Assembly (NCBI GenBank): GCA_017390245.1
Contig: JAFPCE010000182.1
Span: forward strand, 1-5,614
Direction of reading: 5' to 3'
DNA from: Selenomonadaceae bacterium
GTDB lineage: Bacteria; Bacillota; Negativicutes; Selenomonadales; Selenomonadaceae
Length of the DNA stretch: 5,614 nt
Made by a program: the position numbers and the translations under genes. The notes beneath the pieces are model-generated. The model was not told where the DNA came from, ran no database searches, and saw only the letters and a program-made list of their open reading frames with translations. Below, piece by piece: positions 1 to 5,614 of this stretch (position 1 is the first letter of the stretch; the number at the start of each line of letters is the position of its first letter).

Positions 1-277
1 CCTCACCAGTTGTGAGAATTTCTGTTATACGCTCCATTAAAAATGGCTTTAAATCCTCTGGACCATTGATTTCCTTCTTTTTAATGCCCTTGCGGACACT
101 TTCCATCAGCCGCTCCGTGGTATTAACACCCACATCCGCCATAATCAGGATTTCCTCCAGCTCATCTAAAAGGTCATCATTAATATCAGCATAACCCAGC
201 ACCAGAGTCTCAATCTTATTAGTAATAGTCTCACGAGTCTTTGCCAGACCCTTCTTCAGCTTATCAAAAAAGCCCAT
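1..277 (-). CDS. ftsY: FtsY, signal recognition particle receptor (N-terminal part, runs off left edge)
   Basis: FtsY is the SRP-family GTPase that docks ribosome-nascent chain-SRP complexes at the inner face of the cytoplasmic membrane and hands them to the SecYEG translocon. The visible 92 residues start MGFFDKLKKGLAKTRE, a short basic amphipathic segment typical of FtsY proteins that lack the long acidic A domain. They continue into the helical N domain with the conserved EEILIMADVGVNTTERL stretch (about residues 41-57). The GTP-binding G domain, with its P-loop, lies beyond the window, so the gene is truncated by the edge and not visibly broken. There are two adjacent ATG codons, at 280 and 277. 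I chose 277 because it gives better spacing (7 bases) from the AAGGGAG ribosome binding site and the usual MGFFDKL start; 280 would add one Met. It lies 16 bases after the smc stop codon, so it is probably translated from the same mRNA. The smc-ftsY order is conserved in Bacillota, which supports the call. Confidence 0.95.
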   Translation of the reverse strand, partial: MGFFDKLKKGLAKTRETITNKIETLVLGYADINDDLLDELEEILIMADVGVNTTERLMESVRKGIKKKEINGPEDLKPFLMERITEILTTGE

Positions 278-284
278 CATCTAT

Positions 285-291
285 CTCCCTT
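285..291 (-). promoter_or_regulatory. Ribosome binding site of ftsY
   Basis: On the minus strand AAGGGAG lies directly between the smc stop codon (TAA at 296-294) and the paired ATG codons of ftsY. It is 4 bases from the first ATG (280) and 7 from the second (277), and this spacing favours 277 as the start. There is no room for a separate promoter or terminator in the gap, which argues for smc-ftsY co-transcription, although a promoter inside the end of smc cannot be excluded. Confidence 0.75.
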
Positions 292-293
292 CC

Positions 294-3200
294 TTAACTA
301 GCATATTCTTCCGCCGCATCCTTCAGCTTCACCGAAAGCAGCTTCGACACTCCGGCTGTCTCAATAGTCACGCCATACATAGCATCCGCAGCCTCCATAG
401 TACCCTTTCTGTGGGTAACAATAATAAACTGCGTGTGCTCTGCATATTCCTTCAGGAAGCTGCCAAAACGGCCAATATTAGCCTCATCCAATGGTGCATC
501 AATCTCATCTAGCACAGAGAATGGTGATGGCCTGTACTTCAGGAAAGAAAACAGCAATGCCACAACTGTCAGTGCACGCTCACCACCAGACAGAACCGCC
601 AGATTCTGGGTCTTCTTGCCAGGTATAGTCACCACAATATTTACGCCAGACTCCAGCACCTTATCCTTATCAGACAGGGATATATACGCCTGGCCGCCAC
701 CAAAGAGCTGCACGAAAATTTCACCAAAATACTCATTAATCTTAGCAAAAGCCTCTGTAAATTGCTGGGTCATGGTAGTCTCCAGCTTAGTAATAATCTC
801 CAGTAAATCAGCCTTCGCCTTTTCCAGATCCTCAGCATTAACAGACAGGAAACTATGTCTTTCCTTCAAATCCTCATATTCCTTCGGTGCATTAGGATTA
901 ACCACACCCAGAGACCGGATAGCTGACTCCAGCTCCTTCAGCTTGCGCTTCAGCTCTCCTGGTTCAATTTCCACTGCCACCTCAGCCACCCGTTCTGGCA
1001 CTAGGCCAAACTGGGACAGCATATTTTCCTGGCACTGCTCTATATCGTAGTCCACCTTGCTGGCATCTAACTCCAGGCGGTGCAGCTGCTCCTGAATGCC
1101 AGTGAGGCGCTTATTGGCCTCCTTGATTTCCTTGTCATTATTCTTGCTGTCTGCCATCTGCGCCATGCGCTTCTGATACACTGTATCATACTCGGCCTTC
1201 ACAGCATTAAAAGCCTTCTGAGCACTTTGACTGCTATTTAAAAGCTCACTGATTTTATCCATGCTCAGAGTCAAATCATTTTCCAGATCTGTTAAATCTT
1301 TAGTCAGCTGGCCAATATTAGTCTCTAACCGCTGCAGCTCACGCTGCCGCAGAAGCATCTGCTCCCTGGCGCGAATAACCTGCTGCTCCAGCACTGTTTT
1401 TTCCTGCTCTAAAGCATTAGCACTATGGGAAAGCTCCTCTGCTTCCTCCTCCAGCTGAGCATAATTAAGATTTTCTATTTCCAGGGCTCTGGTCTGAGCC
1501 TGCTGTTTTTCTTCCAGCTCCTTATACTGCTTTTTTAAAAGCTCCTGCTCTTCTAACAGCTTATGATAATTACCCTCTGCCTCCTGAGTACTCTTTTCCA
1601 GCATCTGAAGCTCCTGGGAAAGCCCATCAGCCATAGCACCATATTGCTGGATACTAAGACTCAGCTCACGCTGCCTGATTTCCATCTGATGCCTGTTTTC
1701 AGTAGCCTGCTGCATATCAGTCTCACTCTGAGCAATATTTTTCTGGCAAAGCTGCAGCTTGCCCTGCAGTTCAGTTAAAGCTGTCTTTTCCTGGGTAATT
1801 ACTTCCTGCAGCTGGGCAATCTCACCCTGGCGGTTTAAGAAGCTGTTTTCCTGATGCTGCCTGCTGCCACCAGCCAGTGCACCACCTGGGCTTAAAAGCT
1901 CACCCTCCAAAGTAACAATGCGCAATCTCTGATTATAAGCTTTGGCTATAGCCAGAGCATTATCAAGAGTGTCCACCACCAATGTTCTGCCTAGCAGGAA
2001 CTCCGCTACCTTCTGATACCGGGCCTCAGTGGTAATAATATCATTGGCCCAGCCAATAACACCAGCCATATCAGGCAAGCCTTCCTGCCTATGTCTTACC
2101 ACTATAGAATTTAATGGCAAAAAGGTAGCCCGGCCCAAACGCTGGCGCTTCAGATATTCAATAGCACCCTTAGCTACGTTAGTATCCTCTGTAACAATAT
2201 TCTGCAAGCTGCCGCCTAAAGCCGTTTCAATCGCGGTAATATATTTATTAGGTACATCTAAAAGCTCTGCCACAGCACCGCAGACACCACTGCGCCATGG
2301 CTCATTGCTTTTCAGAACGCCCTTAACTGCCCGGCCAAAGCCTTCATAGCCCTGCTGCAGTTTTTCCATAATCTGCAACCGGCTGTTATGGCCCTGCAGC
2401 GACCTTTCCAGCTGCTGTCTTTCCTGGCCTGACTGCCTCAACTCTAGCTCCAGGCGCTGCTTCTCGCCAGCCAGCTCCTGGAGTCTGGTATTTACAGCCC
2501 CCAGCTCAGCTGTTATCTCTGCCTGCTGCTGCTCCAAGGACGTTTTTTTCGCTGCTGCTGTCCTCAAGCTGTCCTGCATTTCCTGCAGCTTGCTTAACTG
2601 CTCACTGCGTTTTTCACTGTCACCAGCAATATCCTTCTCCACAGCCTCCAGCTGATGGCTTTTCTCTGCCAGCTCTAACATAAGCTGCTGCTTCTGCTGC
2701 TCGCCATCAGCACATTTCTGCTTTAAGGCCATAAGGCTTTCCCTGGCAGCTTTGCCCTTAGCACGCTTCTGTTCCAGCTCCTGGGACTTTTCAGCCTGCT
2801 GCTTTTGTGCCAGCTTGCCAGCAGTTTCCAGGCTAGCAATATCACTCCTAGCTTCTGTAACCATGGACTGATTTTCATGTAGCTGCTGCTTAAAGCGCTG
2901 GCGGTTAGCCTTGTTCTGGCTGCGCCGCTCTTCTAAAACCCTTATCTGGCTGTCTGCTGCTTCTAATTTTTCATGTATTTCATTTTTTTGTCTGCTTAAC
3001 TCTTCTAAATGCTTTTCCAGCTCCAGCAGGCTGTTATCCAGCTGTATCTTGCGGTTTTCAATCAGCTGTACAGCCGTACTAGCTGCCAGCTCCTGATCCT
3101 TCTTTTCCAGCATAGCAGCATCAAAGCTGCCCCGTTTTTCCTGCAGTGACAAATAACGGTGATACTCACCTGTCAGCTGATAAGAAGCAAGCTCCTCCTT

Positions 3201-3851
3201 GAGCTTCTGATGCTTCTGTGCCTTCTCTGCACTCAGCCGTAAAGGCTCCAGCTGATTTTCTATCTCACCGGTAATATCATAAACACGCTGCAGATTAGCC
3301 TCAGTATCCTCCAGCTTCCGCATGGATTCACGCTTACGGTTACGGTACTTAGTAATACCAGCAGCCTCCTCAAAGAAAAGACGCCTTTCCTCAGGCTTGG
3401 CATTAAGAATCTCATCCATCTTGTTCTGGCTGATAATACCCATGCTGTCATAGCCAATACCAGTATCAGCAAAAAGATTCACAATATCCTTCAAACGGCA
3501 GCGTGATTTATTAATATAAAATTCACTCTCACCATTCCGAAACAAACGGCGGGTCACCACAACTTCATTAAAATCTACTGGCAGCGTGCCATCATTGGCA
3601 AAGAACAAAGAAACCTCCGCCACCCCCATAGCCCGGCGGGAATCACTGCCATTAAATATAATATCCTCAGCCTTTGTACCACGGAGATTACGCACATTCT
3701 GCTCTCCCAGAACCCATTTAATAGCATCAGAAATATTACTCTTGCCACTGCCATTAGGCCCCACAATAGCCGTAATACCCTTATCAAAATCTACATCTAT
3801 CCTGTCAGCAAAGGACTTAAATCCATAAGCCTCAATTTTTTTCAGCTGCAA
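294..3851 (-). CDS. smc: Smc, chromosome segregation/condensation ATPase (complete)
   Basis: Smc dimerises and, with the kleisin ScpA and with ScpB, forms the condensin ring that extrudes and aligns DNA loops on the nucleoid. The protein is 1185 residues from the TTG at 3851; B. subtilis Smc is about 1186. The N-terminal head has Walker A GPNGSGKS at residues 31-38 (Lys37) and a Q-loop ISQNKMDEIL around Gln142. The first coiled-coil arm spans about 155-495 and is rich in Gln, Glu and Leu. The hinge domain lies at about 501-664 (from GYEGFGRAV to SPGGALAGGSR), and the return arm at about 670-1010. The C-terminal head carries the ABC signature LSGGER (1087-1092), Walker B with catalytic Glu in SVLDEID (Glu1116), the D-loop, and the switch His in IVTHRKG. 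All ATPase motifs are intact. The open frame continues upstream to about 3890 with other non-ATG starts (GTG 3860, TTG 3863/3872/3890, GTG 3878). TTG 3851 gives MQLKKIEAYGFKSF, which aligns without gaps to the B. subtilis start MFLKRLDVIGFKSF. ftsY follows after 16 bases. The exact start is the only real uncertainty. Confidence 0.97.
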   Translation of the reverse strand: MQLKKIEAYGFKSFADRIDVDFDKGITAIVGPNGSGKSNISDAIKWVLGEQNVRNLRGTKAEDIIFNGSDSRRAMGVAEVSLFFANDGTLPVDFNEVVVTRRLFRNGESEFYINKSRCRLKDIVNLFADTGIGYDSMGIISQNKMDEILNAKPEERRLFFEEAAGITKYRNRKRESMRKLEDTEANLQRVYDITGEIENQLEPLRLSAEKAQKHQKLKEELASYQLTGEYHRYLSLQEKRGSFDAAMLEKKDQELAASTAVQLIENRKIQLDNSLLELEKHLEELSRQKNEIHEKLEAADSQIRVLEERRSQNKANRQRFKQQLHENQSMVTEARSDIASLETAGKLAQKQQAEKSQELEQKRAKGKAARESLMALKQKCADGEQQKQQLMLELAEKSHQLEAVEKDIAGDSEKRSEQLSKLQEMQDSLRTAAAKKTSLEQQQAEITAELGAVNTRLQELAGEKQRLELELRQSGQERQQLERSLQGHNSRLQIMEKLQQGYEGFGRAVKGVLKSNEPWRSGVCGAVAELLDVPNKYITAIETALGGSLQNIVTEDTNVAKGAIEYLKRQRLGRATFLPLNSIVVRHRQEGLPDMAGVIGWANDIITTEARYQKVAEFLLGRTLVVDTLDNALAIAKAYNQRLRIVTLEGELLSPGGALAGGSRQHQENSFLNRQGEIAQLQEVITQEKTALTELQGKLQLCQKNIAQSETDMQQATENRHQMEIRQRELSLSIQQYGAMADGLSQELQMLEKSTQEAEGNYHKLLEEQELLKKQYKELEEKQQAQTRALEIENLNYAQLEEEAEELSHSANALEQEKTVLEQQVIRAREQMLLRQRELQRLETNIGQLTKDLTDLENDLTLSMDKISELLNSSQSAQKAFNAVKAEYDTVYQKRMAQMADSKNNDKEIKEANKRLTGIQEQLHRLELDASKVDYDIEQCQENMLSQFGLVPERVAEVAVEIEPGELKRKLKELESAIRSLGVVNPNAPKEYEDLKERHSFLSVNAEDLEKAKADLLEIITKLETTMTQQFTEAFAKINEYFGEIFVQLFGGGQAYISLSDKDKVLESGVNIVVTIPGKKTQNLAVLSGGERALTVVALLFSFLKYRPSPFSVLDEIDAPLDEANIGRFGSFLKEYAEHTQFIIVTHRKGTMEAADAMYGVTIETAGVSKLLSVKLKDAAEEYAS

Positions 3852-3856
3852 AAAAT

Positions 3857-3861
3857 TCACC
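3857..3861 (-). promoter_or_regulatory. Possible ribosome binding site for the TTG start of smc
   Basis: On the minus strand GGTGA precedes TTG 3851. GGTGA matches the 3' portion of the extended Shine-Dalgarno sequence (the GGTGAT that follows GGA). Aligned that way, its GG lies 8 bases from the TTG, a normal distance. The same bases overlap the alternative GTG start at 3860, whose own upstream GAGTGGG would be only 3 bases away. This is weak evidence on its own, but it agrees with the start chosen by protein alignment. Confidence 0.35.
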
Positions 3862-3968
3862 AACCCACTCAAAATCACATACCTATACAATCCTATATTT
3901 TACCACAAAACCACCACAATCACCACATGCATAAATTGCATCGCCTCCCACCCTCTCTGCTAGCATAA

Positions 3969-3986
3969 ATTATTTATATAAATAAT
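3969..3986. repeat. 18-base perfect AT-only palindrome
   Basis: ATTATTTATATAAATAAT reads the same on both strands with no loop or mismatch. It sits about 120 bases upstream of the smc start, in the most AT-rich part of the gap. A perfect palindrome of this length could be a dimeric regulator site or the AT-rich element of a promoter (it contains TATAAA on both strands). AT-only sequence also forms palindromes by chance more readily than mixed sequence. The symmetry is certain, the function unknown. Confidence 0.55.
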
Positions 3987-4013
3987 CATATCTCAGGCGA
4001 TCTCATAGAAAGA

Positions 4014-4151
4014 GCCACAGTCATATACCCTAAGCCAGCGCATAAATTTCCTTGGTACTTAGCGACTGACAAGCAAAGCACAGTCAGAGCTTAGTACCAC
4101 TAGGTAATTTCTTGCAGCGAGAGCGTGGTGGCGTGCGGTATATGCTGTGGC
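4014..4151. repeat. Long imperfect inverted repeat / hairpin element
   Basis: The two halves of this 138-base stretch are reverse complements over most of their length. The outer stem pairs 4014-4020 (GCCACAG) with 4145-4151, and, after one bulged T, 4022-4029 (CATATACC) with 4137-4144. An asymmetric internal loop follows, in which GCCA 4034-4037 can pair with TGGC 4129-4132. The inner stem pairs AAATT 4044-4048 with 4106-4110, CCT 4050-4052 with 4102-4104, TGGTACT 4053-4059 with 4093-4099, AGC 4061-4063 with 4089-4091, and CTGAC 4066-4070 with 4083-4087. The terminal loop is 12 bases (4071-4082). That is about 42 base pairs. The direct repeat GAAAG occurs just outside both ends, at 4008-4012 and 4152-4156, resembling a target-site duplication. 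It encodes no protein. It could be a small non-autonomous (MITE-like) or REP-like dispersed repeat, or a structured RNA. The symmetry prevents assigning a strand. Confidence 0.7.
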
Positions 4152-4166
4152 GAAAGTCATACATAT

Positions 4167-4193
4167 AAAAAGCGTCTGAAAAAATCCAGACGC
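4167..4193 (-). terminator. Rho-independent terminator of pncB
   Basis: On the minus strand the stem GCGTCTG (4193-4187) pairs perfectly with CAGACGC (4178-4172) across an 8-base loop, followed at once by five T residues (4171-4167). It begins 17 bases after the pncB stop codon, the expected place. On the plus strand the hairpin is followed by CAATAATATAT, not a T run, so it should act only on minus-strand transcripts. It would separate pncB transcription from smc-ftsY. Confidence 0.88.
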
Positions 4194-4210
4194 CAATAAT
4201 ATATCTAATT

Positions 4211-5614
4211 TTAGCTCCGCAATTTATGCAGCAGCTCCATCTTCATCTCATAATAATTAGGACTCATATCCAGATAATGCTTGTGCGGATTCTCAAAACG
4301 CTGCTCCTCCTGCCAGATTTCCTTAGTCAGCTGCTCCTGCACATAATCCCTGAGCTCACTGAGCTCCTTCTTTGGCTGAACCCGCTCTCCCTTGCTGATA
4401 ACCAGCTGCTGCAGCTCCTTAGCAGTACAATTCTCAAAGAAGCGGTTCTTCCATGGCTGTTCAGGGTCCACATAACGGAAAGGCTTAGTAATATCCACCT
4501 CTTCATCTGCACGGGTAATCAAGTCCGCCACAGCATAGCCCTCCTCGCCATAAATGCGGTACACCCGCTTAAAGCCAGGATTTGTTATCTTCTCAACAGT
4601 TTCACTAAGCTTAATGCGTGGCTCATACTCACCATCATGCTTCACAGCAGCGATTTTATACACAGCACCAAAAACAGGATCACTCTTAGCAGTAATTAAA
4701 CGCTCGCCAACACCAAAGCTGTCAATCTGGCCCCCCTGCTTCAAAATAGAGGTAATGGTATACTCATCCAGACTGTTAGATACAATAATCTTGCAATCCT
4801 CTAAACCCGCCTCATCCAGCATTTTCCGTATGCGCTTAGACAGGTATGCCAGGTCGCCAGAATCAATGCGGACACCCTTCAGACGCTTCCCCATAGGCTC
4901 TAAAACTTCCTTAGCCACACGGATAGCCGCAGGCACACCAGAATGGATAACATCATAGGTATCCACCAGCAATACAGTAGCATCAGGATAAATCTCTGCA
5001 TACTTCTTAAAGGCCTCATACTCATCCCTGTAGTACATTACCCAGCTATGAGCCATAGTACCGCTGACAGGGATATTAAACTTTTGGCCTGCCAGTACAG
5101 TAGCAGTCCCCACAGCACCAGCAATATAAGCAGCCCTTGCGCCATATACAGCAGCATCCATATTATGGGCCCTCCGGGCACCAAAATCAGATACAGCTCT
5201 GCCCTCAGCGGCTCTGACAATACGGCTGGTCTTAGTTGCAATCAAAGACTGATGATTAATTATAGCCAGCACAGCCGTCTCAATCAGCTGTGCATCAATG
5301 ATAGGCGCCACAACTGTCAATACAGGCTCATTTGGATACATGATAGTTCCCTCAGGGAAAGCATAAATATCACCACTGAACTTGAAGTTGCGCAGATACT
5401 CCAGGAACTCTGGCGCAAACAGTCCTAAGCTTCTGAAATACTCCACATCCTCATCTGAAAAATGCATATTTTCAATATATTCAATCACCTGCTCTAAGCC
5501 AGCAAAAATAGCAAAACCGCCCTGGTCAGGATTCTTTCTGTAAAACACATCAAACACAACCCAGGGCTGCTTCTCCCTAGTAAGAAAATAACCATTAGCC
5601 ATGGTCATTTCATA
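4211..5614 (-). CDS. pncB: Nicotinate phosphoribosyltransferase (5' end cut off by right edge)
   Basis: PncB makes nicotinate mononucleotide from nicotinate and PRPP, with ATP hydrolysis coupled to the reaction, in the cytosolic Preiss-Handler route of NAD salvage. The visible protein is 467 residues, beginning YEMTMANGYFL at the window edge. This matches the family's usual TDLYELTMANGYF start, so the ATG at 5608 is internal and roughly 15-20 residues lie beyond the window. Family motifs, numbered from that internal Met, are FGARRAH (142-148), the SGTMAHS segment (182-188) with the conserved His187 that corresponds to the phosphorylated His of the family, VDTYD (215-219), the phosphate-binding RIDSGDLAYLSKR (247-259), SNSLDE, and FGVGERLITA (298-307). 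A C-terminal extension ending near LLHKLRS is typical of the approximately 490-residue Firmicutes form. The frame is intact, and a terminator follows 17 bases after the stop. The start, promoter and any upstream partner are outside the window. Nicotinamide phosphoribosyltransferase is a related alternative, but the motif set fits PncB better. Confidence 0.95.
   Translation of the reverse strand, partial: YEMTMANGYFLTREKQPWVVFDVFYRKNPDQGGFAIFAGLEQVIEYIENMHFSDEDVEYFRSLGLFAPEFLEYLRNFKFSGDIYAFPEGTIMYPNEPVLTVVAPIIDAQLIETAVLAIINHQSLIATKTSRIVRAAEGRAVSDFGARRAHNMDAAVYGARAAYIAGAVGTATVLAGQKFNIPVSGTMAHSWVMYYRDEYEAFKKYAEIYPDATVLLVDTYDVIHSGVPAAIRVAKEVLEPMGKRLKGVRIDSGDLAYLSKRIRKMLDEAGLEDCKIIVSNSLDEYTITSILKQGGQIDSFGVGERLITAKSDPVFGAVYKIAAVKHDGEYEPRIKLSETVEKITNPGFKRVYRIYGEEGYAVADLITRADEEVDITKPFRYVDPEQPWKNRFFENCTAKELQQLVISKGERVQPKKELSELRDYVQEQLTKEIWQEEQRFENPHKHYLDMSPNYYEMKMELLHKLRS

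Larger units (their letters stand above)
3852..4210. other. 359-base non-coding gap between pncB and smc
   Basis: No convincing gene lies here on either strand. Reading on the minus strand from pncB, the gap holds the pncB terminator (4167-4193), a long imperfect hairpin (4014-4151), an 18-base AT-only palindrome (3969-3986), and a G/T-rich leader before smc. The leader includes two near-identical 9-base units, GTGGTGATT and GTGGTGGTT (3926-3909). It also has a 13-codon reading frame (3941-3900) after GGGAGG. A promoter for smc is expected here but none stands out. The best -10-like hexamers on the minus strand are TAAAAT (3902-3897) and, further upstream, TATGAT within the AT-rich block, and neither has a good -35 partner. 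GCATAAATT occurs three times in direct orientation, at 3929, 3963 and 4040. Confidence 0.7.

Noticed and set aside
433..1050. 205-codon open frame on the plus strand, opposite the 3' part of smc
   Set aside because: It lies wholly antisense to the conserved Smc C-terminal head and arm. Its translation is Ser/Arg-rich and low in complexity, as expected for the complement of a biased coding sequence, and resembles no family I know.
2543..2549. Run of seven T (seven A on the coding strand) in smc as a slippage site or frameshift
   Set aside because: The reading frame stays open and the protein remains coherent coiled coil on both sides. It simply encodes consecutive lysines.
2521..2720. Repeated CTGCTG/CAGCTG-like wording within smc, looking like a low-complexity repeat
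   Set aside because: It reflects Gln, Leu and Glu codons (CAG, CTG, GAG) in the coiled-coil arm. The protein reads as ordinary heptad sequence and there is no regular DNA period.
3891..3926. sigma-70 promoter for smc with -10 TAAAAT (3902-3897)
   Set aside because: The -10 match is fair, but the hexamer 17 bases upstream (TGGTGA) is a poor -35. Other combinations need abnormal spacing, so I did not list it as a feature.
4014..4151. 6S RNA gene, suggested by stem, central bubble and terminal hairpin
   Set aside because: The size is somewhat short, neither strand shows a matching promoter plus a T-tract terminator of its own, and the flanking GAAAG direct repeat favours an inserted element. 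A covariance-model search for 6S RNA would settle it.
4226..5428. Plus-strand open frames of 134-161 codons across pncB
   Set aside because: All overlap the clearly conserved PncB frame. They are antisense shadows of it, with no recognisable domain.
5606..5608. ATG at 5608 as the true start of pncB
   Set aside because: The two codons before it (Tyr, Glu) complete the conserved LYExTMANGYF motif of the family, so the frame is coding through the window edge and this Met is internal.

Overview
The window holds two complete-or-nearly-complete housekeeping genes and the start of a third, all read from the minus strand. In transcription order they are pncB (nicotinate phosphoribosyltransferase, 5' end cut off by the right edge), smc (chromosome condensation ATPase, complete) and ftsY (signal recognition particle receptor, 3' end cut off by the left edge). 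The proteins are bacterial and closest in style to Bacillota. Smc aligns residue for residue at its N-terminus with the Bacillus subtilis type, the smc-ftsY order is the classic Bacillota arrangement, and PncB is the long Firmicutes form. The moderate base composition and the Smc and FtsY wording would fit a Negativicutes (Selenomonas/Anaerovibrio-like) anaerobe, but that narrower assignment is a guess.

Layout: 1-277 is the N-terminal part of ftsY. A 16-base gap carrying a good ribosome binding site separates it from the smc stop at 294, so smc and ftsY look co-transcribed. The smc gene runs 294-3851 if it starts at a TTG codon, the start favoured by alignment to the family. Positions 3852-4210 (359 bases) contain no convincing gene but are rich in structure. 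A rho-independent terminator (4167-4193) closes the pncB transcript. A long imperfect hairpin (4014-4151) is bracketed by a 5-base direct repeat. An 18-base AT-only palindrome (3969-3986) follows, and then a short leader before smc. pncB fills 4211 to the right edge.

Functionally, smc and ftsY join chromosome organisation to membrane-protein targeting in one transcription unit. pncB belongs to NAD salvage, is separated from them by a terminator, and is probably an independent neighbour. The gene usually upstream of smc in Bacillota (rnc, RNase III) is absent, so the pncB/smc boundary looks like a rearranged junction. The hairpin element in that junction is the most interesting non-genic signal. 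I found no defence, mobile-gene or otherwise novel protein system here; both large proteins are conserved and intact.
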